Positions 19,228 to 27,067 of a stretch of DNA of 64,000 nucleotides are shown one piece after another. Where the stretch lies: NCBI RefSeq assembly GCF_013822795.1, contig NZ_PNLB01000021.1, forward strand, positions 37,057-101,056. The letters run 5' to 3'. The notes beneath the pieces were generated by a model. The model was not told the origin of the DNA and searched no databases. It was given only the letters and a program-made list of their open reading frames with translations. This DNA is from Phenylobacterium sp. Lineage in GTDB: Bacteria; Pseudomonadota; Alphaproteobacteria; Caulobacterales; Caulobacteraceae. Within the stretch, counting starts at the first letter, position 1. Every line of letters starts with the position of its first letter. Both the position numbers and the translations under genes were made by a program.

Positions 19228-21014
19228 ACCAGGTCGTCGAACTCGTCGACCAACCGCTCCAGCTGGCTCATGCCCGCGGCCCAGAAGGCTTTCTCGCGCG
19301 GGTTCAGCCCGAACGGCTTTAGCGCCTCGACATAGGTCCGGGTTCCACCCGCGGCGAGCAGGTCTTCATAGAGCGGGGCGAAGGCCTTCGGATCCTCGCG
19401 GCGCTTCTCCATCAGTGCACGCACCAAGAGGTCGCCGAAGGCGTAGGCGTAGACGTAGAACGGCGCGTGCACGAAGTGGCTGACATAGGCCCAGTAGTGC
19501 TCGTAGCCGGGATTGAGCTTCACCGCCGGACCCAGGCTCTCGGCCATGACCTCAAGCCACAGGGCGCTGATGTCTTCCGGCGCCAGCTCGCCCTCCTGGC
19601 GCATCGCGTGGAAACCGGTCTCGAAGCGATGGAACGCGATCTGGCGCACCACCGTGTTGAGGCCGTCCTCGATCTTGCCGGCCAGCAGGCCCAGGCGTTC
19701 CTGCTTGGAGGCGCCGGCCAGCAGCCGCTCGAACACCAGGCCTTCGCCGAAGATCGAGGCGGTCTCGGCCAGGGTCAGCGGGGTGTCGGCCAGCAGCGTG
19801 CCCAACGGCGCGCAGAGGGTCTGGTGCACGGCGTGGCCCAGCTCGTGGGCCAGGGTCAAAACGTCTCGACGCTCGCCCATGTAGTTCATGAACACATAGG
19901 GGTGCCGGTCGGCGGTCACGGGGTGCGAATAGGCGCCCGACTGCTTGCCCGGGCGCGGCCGCGCGTCGATCCATGGGTGGGTGAAGAAGGTCTGGGCCGT
20001 ATCGGCGAACTTCGGCGCCAGGTCGGCGAAGCTCTCCAGCACCATGCCGCGCGCCTCGTCCCAGCCGTAGGTTCGCGGCGCGGCGGTGTCGAGCGGGGCG
20101 TTGCGGTCCCAGTAGTCGAGGGTCTTGCGGCCCATGACCTTGGCCTTCAGCGCATAGTAGCGATGGCTGACCGAGGGATAGGCCTCGACCACCGCGTCCT
20201 CCAGCGCCTGGACCGCGTCCGCGTCGACCTCGTTGGCGAGATGGCGGGAGGCGGCCGGGGTCGGATACTTGCGCCAACGATCCTCGACCTGCTTTTCGAA
20301 GGCCAGGGTGTTCATCGACAGCGCCAGGACCGGCGTGCGTTCCTCCAGCGCCTTGGCCAAGCCTTGGGCCGCCTGCTTGCGGCGCGCGCCGTCCGGGTCG
20401 GACAGTCGGTTCAGCGCCTCGAACAGGGTCAGGTTCTCGCGTCCGACCTTGGCGGTCAGTCGGGCCAGGGTCTCGTCGAACAGCCGCGTCCAGTTGGCGA
20501 CCGCCGGTCCCCGGTCGATCAGCAGCCGCTCCAGGTCGGCGGTCAGCTCGTGCGGACGCGACAGCCGCACCCGGCGCATCCACGGCCGCCAGCGGGCGGC
20601 GGGCGGATGGGCCTTGAAGGCCATCTCGATCTCGCTGTCCTCGAGCTGGTTGAGCTCAAGGGTGAAGAACAGGCTGTCGGCGGCGATCTGCGACGAGCGA
20701 GCCCGCAGATCGGCCTCGAACTTGGCCCAGGCCGCGTCGTCGCGCGCCACCGACGCCGACAGCGCCGCGTAGGCGCCGACGCCCCAGAGGCCGTTGGTCG
20801 CCTGCTCATAGAGGCCGATCCCGTGGTCGAGCACCTCGCCCAACCGCAACGGATCGGTGCGCAGGGCGGTGAAGCGCCCCTTCAGCTTGACCAGCTCATC
20901 GTTGGCCGCCTTGGCCGCGGCGAGGTCGGCCTCGATCTTCGGATCCTCGCGCCCCGCATAGAGGTCAGCGAGGTTCCACTCGGGGAGGGTGTCCAATTTC
21001 ACAGGAGCGTTCAT
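19224..21014 (-). CDS. pepF: M3 family oligoendopeptidase F
   Basis: 596 residues, the usual size for PepF/M3B. The zinc site HELGHAVH (HExxH) is preceded by MGERRDVLTLA and followed by the downstream glutamate segment TLAETASIFGEGLVFERLL. Cytoplasmic peptidase that trims short peptides. The following DUF5996 gene overlaps its stop codon. Confidence 0.93.
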   Translation of the reverse strand: MNAPVKLDTLPEWNLADLYAGREDPKIEADLAAAKAANDELVKLKGRFTALRTDPLRLGEVLDHGIGLYEQATNGLWGVGAYAALSASVARDDAAWAKFEADLRARSSQIAADSLFFTLELNQLEDSEIEMAFKAHPPAARWRPWMRRVRLSRPHELTADLERLLIDRGPAVANWTRLFDETLARLTAKVGRENLTLFEALNRLSDPDGARRKQAAQGLAKALEERTPVLALSMNTLAFEKQVEDRWRKYPTPAASRHLANEVDADAVQALEDAVVEAYPSVSHRYYALKAKVMGRKTLDYWDRNAPLDTAAPRTYGWDEARGMVLESFADLAPKFADTAQTFFTHPWIDARPRPGKQSGAYSHPVTADRHPYVFMNYMGERRDVLTLAHELGHAVHQTLCAPLGTLLADTPLTLAETASIFGEGLVFERLLAGASKQERLGLLAGKIEDGLNTVVRQIAFHRFETGFHAMRQEGELAPEDISALWLEVMAESLGPAVKLNPGYEHYWAYVSHFVHAPFYVYAYAFGDLLVRALMEKRREDPKAFAPLYEDLLAAGGTRTYVEALKPFGLNPREKAFWAAGMSQLERLVDEFDDLV

Positions 21015-21059
21015 GCGCTCAGAGATAGCCTCTCGGCGGCGCGGTCGCCAGCGCGGCGA

Positions 21060-21091
21060 CCGCCCATCCCGACCGAGACCGGGATGGGCGG
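21060..21091 (-). terminator. terminator-like hairpin near PQQ dehydrogenase 3' end
   Basis: Twelve-bp arms (CCGCCCATCCCG and CGGGATGGGCGG) with an eight-base loop lie 10 bases beyond the stop of the minus-strand quinoprotein gene. There is no U-tract. It also lies just upstream of the pepF start, where it could insulate the two transcripts. Confidence 0.6.
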
Positions 21092-21101
21092 CGACAGGCT
21101 C

Positions 21102-23240
21102 TTAGCTCTTCGGGGCCGGGCCGCCCTTGGCCGGACCCGCCTTCGCCTCGGCCTGCACGGCGCGGGCCTCGGTCAGCACGTAGGCCCGCAGGTCCTCCGC
21201 GCCCTTGGCGTCGATGAAGCGGCTAAAGCTGGCCATGCCGCGTTCGGCCAGCGCCCCGTCGATCAGCACCGACTTCCAGCTATCGGACGACAGCAGCATC
21301 TGCGAGCGGCGCAGGTCGGGCAGATAGGTCCCGGTGGCGTTGGGGCCGTGGCAGACCTGGCAGTTCTGGTGGAACAGGGCGAAGCCGCGCTTGGCGTCGC
21401 CGGTCGAGGTCACGCCCGTCAGGTCGATCTCGAACTTTTCAGGCCGCACATAGGCCGGCGCCGTCGCCTTGCCGCCCAGCTTGAAGACCATCAGTCGGCC
21501 CGGCAGGCGCGGGCGGTCGGGCAGGACAAAGGGCGCCGACAGCGCGCCGGCCCCGCCGTAGCCGACCATCTGGGCGACGTACTGTTCGCCGTCAATCTCG
21601 TAGGTCATCGGCGCGGCGATGACGCCGTTGTCGGTCTGGTAGGACCAAAGCTTCTTGCCGTCGCTGGCGCTGTAGGCGGCGAACTCGCCCTGGGCCGCGC
21701 CCTGGAAGATCAGGCCGCCGCCGGTCGACAGCACGCCGGCGTTCCAGAAATAGGGGTGCTGGATCGTGAAGCGCGCCTTCTGGGCCACCGGGTCCCAGGC
21801 GATCAGCTCGCCCTTCACCATCGCCTTGAGGGCGGCGATCTGGGCCTTGTCGGTGGGCAGGGCGTTGGCGAGAAAGTCGGTGCCGACGTTCCAGCCGCCG
21901 GCGCGATAGGTGTAGCCCTTGTCCGGGGTATAGGCGAAGGGGATCACCTGAGCCGGGATGTAGACCAGGTTTTCCTTGGGATTGAAGGCCATCGGGTGCC
22001 AGTTGTGGGCGCCGAACGGCGCGGGCACCTGCAGCGAAGGCGCGTTCTCGTAGCGCACGCCGGGGTTCTCGATCGGGCGGCCGGTGGCCGGATCCACGCC
22101 CTTGGCCCAGGTGATCGGCACGTAGGGCTTGGCCGAGATCAGCTGGCCGTTGGTGCGGTCAAGGACGTAGAAGAAGCCGTTCTTCGGCGCCTGCATCAGC
22201 ACCTTTCGCGGCGTACCTCCCACATTCATGTCAGCCAGGATGATGTGCTGGGTGGCGGTGTAGTCCCAGCTCTCGCCCGGCGTGGTCTGGTAGTGCCAGA
22301 CGTACTCGCCGGTGTCAGGCTTCAGCGCCAGGATCGAAGACAGGAAAAGGTTGTCGCCCTTGCCGTCCGAGCGCTTCACATGGTTCCAGGGCGAGCCGTT
22401 CCCGACCCCTGCATAGAGGATGTCGAGTTCCGGATCATAGGCCATGGCGTCCCAGACGGTGCCGCCGCCGCCAGTGGCCTTCCAGCCCTCGCCGAACCAG
22501 GTGGCCGCGCCCTTCTCCTTCATGACCTTGTCGGAGGCGGCGTTGTCCGGCTGACCATTGGGATTGGGCGTCGTGAAGAAGCGCCAGACCAGCTTGCCGT
22601 CTTTGACGTCGTAGGCCGACAGGTAGCCGCGCACGCCGTACTCGCCGCCGCCGTTGCCGATCAGCACCTTGTCCTTGATGACTCGCGGCGCGCCGGTGAT
22701 CGTATAGGGACGCGAGGTATCGGTGGTCTGCACCGACCAGACCTGCTTGCCGGTCGCCGCATCGAGGGCGATCAGCCGCCCGTCGAGCGCGCCGACATAG
22801 ACCCTGCCCTTCCAGACCGCGACGCCGCGGTTGACCACGTCGCAGCAGGCGTCGAAGCCCTTCTTGCCATCGACCTTGGGATCGAACGACCACTTCAGCG
22901 CCCCGGTCTTGGCGTCGAACGCAAAGACCTTGGACCAGGAGGTGGTGGTGTAGAGCGTGCCGTCGACGACGATCGGCGTCGCCTCCTGGCCGCGATCGGT
23001 GTCGAACTCGTACATCCAGGCCAGGCCCAGCTGGCCGACGTTGCTGGCGTTGATCTTGTCGAGCGGGCTGTGGCGCTGCTCGTCATAGGTCCGGCCGTAG
23101 GACAGCCACTCGCCGTTGCCGGCCGCCGCGGCGATCCGATCGCCGTCGACATTGCCCGACTTCGCCGTCTCGGCCTTCTGACTGCATGCGGCCAAGACCG
23201 CCGCCACGGCGAGAACCGCCGCCAGCTTCAAGCTTTTCAT
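21102..23240 (-). CDS. PQQ-dependent dehydrogenase with haem c domain, predicted lipoprotein
   Basis: 712 residues. An eight-bladed quinoprotein propeller (tryptophan-docking repeats such as TGKQVWSVQT and DGKKLWSYQT) carries the adjacent-cysteine pair DACCDV typical of PQQ alcohol dehydrogenases. A C-terminal cytochrome c domain has CQVCH. It is thus a quinohaemoprotein of the type II alcohol dehydrogenase kind, passing electrons from PQQ to haem c. Unusually, the N-terminus ends in a lipobox (VLAAC), so it should be membrane-tethered in the periplasm. GGAGG supports ATG 23240 rather than 23267. No PQQ-synthesis or partner cytochrome genes are nearby. Confidence 0.92.
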   Translation of the reverse strand: MKSLKLAAVLAVAAVLAACSQKAETAKSGNVDGDRIAAAAGNGEWLSYGRTYDEQRHSPLDKINASNVGQLGLAWMYEFDTDRGQEATPIVVDGTLYTTTSWSKVFAFDAKTGALKWSFDPKVDGKKGFDACCDVVNRGVAVWKGRVYVGALDGRLIALDAATGKQVWSVQTTDTSRPYTITGAPRVIKDKVLIGNGGGEYGVRGYLSAYDVKDGKLVWRFFTTPNPNGQPDNAASDKVMKEKGAATWFGEGWKATGGGGTVWDAMAYDPELDILYAGVGNGSPWNHVKRSDGKGDNLFLSSILALKPDTGEYVWHYQTTPGESWDYTATQHIILADMNVGGTPRKVLMQAPKNGFFYVLDRTNGQLISAKPYVPITWAKGVDPATGRPIENPGVRYENAPSLQVPAPFGAHNWHPMAFNPKENLVYIPAQVIPFAYTPDKGYTYRAGGWNVGTDFLANALPTDKAQIAALKAMVKGELIAWDPVAQKARFTIQHPYFWNAGVLSTGGGLIFQGAAQGEFAAYSASDGKKLWSYQTDNGVIAAPMTYEIDGEQYVAQMVGYGGAGALSAPFVLPDRPRLPGRLMVFKLGGKATAPAYVRPEKFEIDLTGVTSTGDAKRGFALFHQNCQVCHGPNATGTYLPDLRRSQMLLSSDSWKSVLIDGALAERGMASFSRFIDAKGAEDLRAYVLTEARAVQAEAKAGPAKGGPAPKS

Positions 23241-23318
23241 AGGTCGCCTCCCAGCAGCCGTCATCACGCGGCCGTTAGCGGGACTATGCGCCGATGATTT
23301 CGAGGGGCAAGGGCGCCG

Positions 23319-23963
23319 CTAGGTCAGCTTGCTCGGCCGATCCAGCGCGAAGGCGATTAGCCCAACGACCAGGTAGACGGCCAGCGCCGTGCCGCCCAAT
23401 CCGGCCGCGTCGCCGCCGCCCGGCATGACCATGGCGATGATCTGCACGGCCAGCAGAATGGTCACGAAAAACAGCACCGGCCACAGCGTGCGGCCCTGGC
23501 GGCCGCGCACGAAGGCCCAGGCCGCCGCGCCGAGGCCCAGCAGGCCGATCTCGACCGCCTGCTCGGGGACAGGATAGTTCCAAAGGCCGAAGCCGACCTT
23601 GGTCCCGCCGAACCAGAGTTCGAGGTCGGGCCGGTGCACCAGCAGGTCGGTCAGCCAGTGCGAGAAGACCACGAGGGCGATGGCGATCGCCGCGCCCCAG
23701 GGCAGCTTTGCGGCGCGCGCCAGCAGCAGACCGGCCAGCGACCACAGCACCACCGCAGGCAGGCTGTGGGTGAAGGGCATGTGGTAGAGGTCGAGGGCGC
23801 TGCCCGGCAGGCTGGGATCGATGCGCACCTTCTCGACGCCGGCCATGACCAGCGCGCCCCAGCCGATGTCGATGGCCTGGGCGGCGATCACGTAGGTCCA
23901 CAGCGGGGCGCGCGGCTCGATGGCCTTGGCGGCGAGGGAGGCGGCGTAGTGGCCGACGAACAT
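23319..23963 (-). CDS. integral membrane protein with conserved histidines
   Basis: 214 residues with about six hydrophobic spans. The N-terminus reads MFVGHYAASLAAK, and LYHMPFTHSLP and FSHWLTDLLVHRPD give conserved His/Asp residues at the membrane face. This pattern resembles the YdjM/DUF457-type predicted membrane metal-dependent hydrolases. The open frame extends upstream, but the family-like start is ATG 23963. Function unproven. Confidence 0.75.
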   Translation of the reverse strand: MFVGHYAASLAAKAIEPRAPLWTYVIAAQAIDIGWGALVMAGVEKVRIDPSLPGSALDLYHMPFTHSLPAVVLWSLAGLLLARAAKLPWGAAIAIALVVFSHWLTDLLVHRPDLELWFGGTKVGFGLWNYPVPEQAVEIGLLGLGAAAWAFVRGRQGRTLWPVLFFVTILLAVQIIAMVMPGGGDAAGLGGTALAVYLVVGLIAFALDRPSKLT

Positions 23964-23985
23964 GGCGCGTGGCTCCGGTGGACCA

Positions 23986-24011
23986 GGCCGCCAAGGTCGA
24001 GCTTGGCGGCC
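23986..24011. terminator. hairpin after the PhzS-like operon
   Basis: Perfect 10-bp arms GGCCGCCAAG (23986-23995) and CTTGGCGGCC (24002-24011) with a six-base loop. It lies downstream of the alpha/beta hydrolase stop on the minus strand and before the membrane protein start. No U-tract follows. Confidence 0.5.
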
Positions 24012-24056
24012 GATCGTGCAACTACGCAAATCCGAACCCCAGCCATTCGAAAACGG

Positions 24057-24818
24057 CTAGGCGAGGAACTCCACCAGGGCGGCGGCGAACTGCGGCGCGG
24101 CCACGACGCTCCGGTGGTCGCCGGGCGCGATCCGCACCTGCGCGCCGGAGATCGCGGCGGCCAAGCGCTCGGGCCGTGCGGCCAGCGGGTCGTTATCGCC
24201 GGCCAGCACCAGGGTCTGCGCCTTGATGTCCTCTAGCGGGATGCGGCTGGCGTGGACCACTTGGGCCTGGGCCGCCAACGCCTTGCGGTCGGCCCCGGTG
24301 GCGTCGGCCAGTTGGCGGAAGCCGCGGGCCGACGGTGGGATGTCGGCCGGATCGTCGGCCAGCAAGGCTTTGACGATGTCCTGGTTATCGACCACGCGGG
24401 TGTCGACCCCGCCCTGCGCCAGGATGCCGTCGCCGACCCCGCCGATGACCAGCCGGCGGATGCGCGGTTCGCGCGTTCCGGCGATCAGCGAGACGATGGC
24501 GCCCATCGAGTAGCCGACGAGGTCGAACTCGGAAAAGCCGAGGTCGTCGATCAGTTCGGAGACGTCGCGCGCCATCCGGTCCTCGCCATAGAAGGCCGGA
24601 TCATGCGGCTTATCGGACTCGCCGTGGCCGCGCGCATCGATGGCGATCACCCGGCGCCCGGCCGCGGTCAGGGCGGCGATGACGCCGGCCCCCAGCCAGT
24701 TGAGCTTGGCGTTGGCCCCGAAGCCGTGATGCAGCACCACCGGCGGCCCCGGAAGTTCCACGCCCCATTCGTGCCAGACGATCCCGACGCCGTCGGAAGT
24801 CACGAAACGCTTACCCAT
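24057..24818 (-). CDS. alpha/beta hydrolase, last gene of the monooxygenase operon
   Basis: 253 residues with the HHGFGA oxyanion segment, nucleophile elbow GYSMGA, acid in LAGDNDPLA and the terminal GDHRSV histidine. AGGAAG precedes ATG 24818. It lies 11 bases after the DUF3237 gene and probably belongs to one operon with it and the flavin monooxygenase, where it could hydrolyse an oxidised or ring-opened product (inference). Confidence 0.88.
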   Translation of the reverse strand: MGKRFVTSDGVGIVWHEWGVELPGPPVVLHHGFGANAKLNWLGAGVIAALTAAGRRVIAIDARGHGESDKPHDPAFYGEDRMARDVSELIDDLGFSEFDLVGYSMGAIVSLIAGTREPRIRRLVIGGVGDGILAQGGVDTRVVDNQDIVKALLADDPADIPPSARGFRQLADATGADRKALAAQAQVVHASRIPLEDIKAQTLVLAGDNDPLAARPERLAAAISGAQVRIAPGDHRSVVAAPQFAAALVEFLA

Positions 24819-24829
24819 CTTCCTGTCCC

Positions 24830-25279
24830 CTATCCGATTTCGTAGACGCGCAGCCGCACCCGGTCGGCGGCCCGCTCGCCGACCGCCAGCGCCAGCAGTC
24901 GGTTCAGCCGCTCCAATCCGGGCGCGGCGGTGCGCAGCCGCACAGCAGTGCGGAAGTAGTAGCTGGTCGGATCCACAGCCTCGCCCCGCGCCAGCGCCGC
25001 CAGCACTTCCGGCGGGCCGTGGCGCAGGCCCTCCGAGCGGACCTCGACGGTCCCCTGCCCGGCGATGTCGAGGACGTAGTGGGCGGCGATGTCCATGCGC
25101 CCGTCCGGCCACAGGGTCTGCCAGTCGCCGCCGCCCGGCAACACCACGCCATCCAGCCCGCCTGTGATGATCCCACCGATGATCGGGATGAAGCGCCGGC
25201 CGTGCGGCGCGGCGTCGACCGACACCGGCGACCCGACCAGCACCTCCAGCGTCATCAACGGCGAAAGTTCCGGCGTCAT
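24830..25279 (-). CDS. DUF3237 family protein
   Basis: 149 residues matching the small beta-barrel DUF3237 family (PHGRRFIPIIGGIITGGLDGVVLPGGGDWQTL; AHYVLDI; PTSYYFRTAVRLRTAAP). Its start overlaps the monooxygenase stop (ATGA, 25276-25279). DUF3237 genes often sit beside aromatic or terpenoid catabolic genes, but no reaction is established to my knowledge. Confidence 0.88.
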   Translation of the reverse strand: MTPELSPLMTLEVLVGSPVSVDAAPHGRRFIPIIGGIITGGLDGVVLPGGGDWQTLWPDGRMDIAAHYVLDIAGQGTVEVRSEGLRHGPPEVLAALARGEAVDPTSYYFRTAVRLRTAAPGLERLNRLLALAVGERAADRVRLRVYEIG

Positions 25280-26490
25280 GCTTGCGTCTCCTTCGGGCGC
25301 AGTCCGGTCAGCACCTTGTAGCGGGCGGCGATGGTCTCCAGCTCACCGGTCTCGAACACGTCCTCGACGCGGTCGAAGCCCTGCGGCGCGCGCTCGTGGG
25401 CCAGCTGCATGCACTGCTCAGGGCCATTGCCGCGATTGGCGACCACGATGGCGGCGGTCGGGGCCAGGCGCGCCTGCTCGTAGGCGGCCAAGCCGCTCGC
25501 AGCGTCGGGCGCGGCGGCCAGCGCCCGAGCCAGGGCGCGGGCGTCGAGGATCGCCTGGCTCGCCCCGTTCGAGCCGATCGGATACATCGGATGGGCGGCG
25601 TCGCCGAGCAGAGTGACCGCGCCGTGCGTCCAGCGCGGCAGCGGATCGCGGTCGACCATCGGATACTCGTAGACCGTCTGCGCGCCGGTGATCAGGCCGG
25701 GCACGTCCAGCCAGTCGAAGCGCCAGTCCGCGAAGCGCGGCAGGAAATCCTCCAGCGCGCCGCGGCGGTTCCAGTCCTCGCGGCGCAGACGCTCGGGCAG
25801 GCTGAGCTCGGCGATCCAGTTGATCAGCTGGCGGCCGTCGGCCTGTACCGGGCTGATCGGATAGGCGACGAACTTCTGATCCTGCCAGCCGGCCATGATC
25901 ATGGTCGCGCCGGTCAGGAACGGCTCCACCAGGGTCGTAGCGCGCCAAAGCGTACGGCCCGAATAGACTGGCGGCCCTTCGCCCGGAAAGAGCGCCGCGC
26001 GCGCGGCTGAATGGATGCCGTCGGCGGCGATCAGCACGTCGCCCTGCGTGGTGAACTCCTCGCCCGCGGCCGAGACGAATGTCGCCGCGCCGTTCTGGGT
26101 GAAGCGCGCCAGTCGCCGGTCACAGATGACCCGCTCTGGTCCCAGGCGCTCACGCGCGGCTTCCAATAGAACCGACTGCAGAACGCCGCGCGGCAGCGAG
26201 AGCTGTGGCGTCGCATGGCCGGCGAAGCGGCCGCGAGGCTCGCCCCAGATGCGCTGGCCGAGGCGATTGAAATAGACCAGTTCGCGCGTCGCCACCGCCT
26301 GGGCCGCCAGCGCGTCCATCAAGCCGAGTTCGGCGAGCACTTCGCCGGCGTGAGGCAGAAGATTGATGCCGACACCCAGCGGCAGAACCTCGGCGACAGC
26401 CTCGAGGACGGTGACGTCATGCCCATCGGCGTGGAGCGCCAGGGCGGCGGCCAGACCGCCGATGCCGGCGCCGGCAATGATCGCTTTCAT
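25276..26490 (-). CDS. FAD-dependent monooxygenase, PhzS-like
   Basis: 404-residue group A flavin hydroxylase. GAGIGGLAAALALHADG is the ADP-binding fold, IAADGIHSAAR the second FAD motif and VTLLGDAAHPMYPIGSNGASQAI the third. The segment PLGVGINLLPHA and the tail EYPMVDRDPLPRW closely resemble the PhzS (5-methylphenazine-1-carboxylate monooxygenase) branch, though no phenazine genes are present. NADH-dependent hydroxylation of an aromatic acid is likely. GGAGG supports ATG 26490. First gene of a three-gene operon read away from a MarR gene and its presumed operator. Confidence 0.9.
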   Translation of the reverse strand: MKAIIAGAGIGGLAAALALHADGHDVTVLEAVAEVLPLGVGINLLPHAGEVLAELGLMDALAAQAVATRELVYFNRLGQRIWGEPRGRFAGHATPQLSLPRGVLQSVLLEAARERLGPERVICDRRLARFTQNGAATFVSAAGEEFTTQGDVLIAADGIHSAARAALFPGEGPPVYSGRTLWRATTLVEPFLTGATMIMAGWQDQKFVAYPISPVQADGRQLINWIAELSLPERLRREDWNRRGALEDFLPRFADWRFDWLDVPGLITGAQTVYEYPMVDRDPLPRWTHGAVTLLGDAAHPMYPIGSNGASQAILDARALARALAAAPDAASGLAAYEQARLAPTAAIVVANRGNGPEQCMQLAHERAPQGFDRVEDVFETGELETIAARYKVLTGLRPKETQA

Positions 26491-26526
26491 CGTCGCCTCC
26501 CTGGCGCGCGCGTTCCGCCCGCGCAT

Positions 26527-26547
26527 ATTGTTATGCACCATAACAAT
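26527..26547. promoter_or_regulatory. 21-bp palindrome, probable MarR operator
   Basis: ATTGTTATG-CAC-CATAACAAT is a perfect 9-bp inverted repeat with a 3-base centre, AT-rich in a GC-rich genome. It lies in the 121-base gap between the divergent monooxygenase operon (37 bases from its ATG) and the MarR gene (65 bases from its ATG). The size and symmetry fit a MarR dimer site. Autoregulation and control of the operon are inferred. Confidence 0.8.
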
Positions 26548-26611
26548 CTAGATTTGGACTTCAATGGGCCGTCGCGAACGGCGATGAACGCGGGGGCGTG
26601 GAGGCGATGCG

Positions 26612-27064
26612 ATGAGCGAACGGTTCGAGCCGCAGCGACCGGGGGTTGACTACGGCGTGCTGGATGAACTGGCCGGCTACGCCCTGCGCCGTGCGCAGAT
26701 CCGCATGACCGAGGCCTTCGACGCGCGGCTGGGCGCGGAAGGGATCACCACCCAGCGGTTCTCGGCCCTGGTGCTGATCGACGCCAATCCGGGGCTCAAG
26801 CAGACCGAACTGGCCGCGATCATGGGCATCGCCCGTTCCGGCGCCCTAGCGATCGTCGACGCCCTGGCCGCACAGGACCTGATCGAGCGCCGGCCAGCGC
26901 CGGGCGACGGCCGCGCACAGGCCCTACATCTGACAGACCATGGCCGCTCGCGGATGCCGCAGATCGTGAAGCTGGTGCGCGCGCACGACCGCGACCTGAC
27001 CGAAGGCTTCAGCGCGGACGAACTCGCCACCCTGCGCGCCCTGCTGGAGCGCATCCGTACCTGA
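26612..27064 (+). CDS. MarR-family transcriptional regulator
   Basis: 150 residues. The winged helix-turn-helix spans ~45-110 (LKQTELAAIMGIARSGALAIVDALAAQDLIERRPAPGDGRAQ), with the D-x-R wing motif. It is divergent from the PhzS-like operon across a perfect palindrome, so it probably represses that operon until an aromatic ligand binds. Confidence 0.92.
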   Translation: MSERFEPQRPGVDYGVLDELAGYALRRAQIRMTEAFDARLGAEGITTQRFSALVLIDANPGLKQTELAAIMGIARSGALAIVDALAAQDLIERRPAPGDGRAQALHLTDHGRSRMPQIVKLVRAHDRDLTEGFSADELATLRALLERIRT

Positions 27065-27067
27065 GGG

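Noticed and set aside
19467..23297. A 1276-codon open frame on the plus strand
   Set aside because: It lies wholly antisense to pepF and the PQQ dehydrogenase, both with clear family motifs. Its composition (His/Arg/Gln/Gly-rich, no domains) is what the reverse of GC-rich coding DNA gives.
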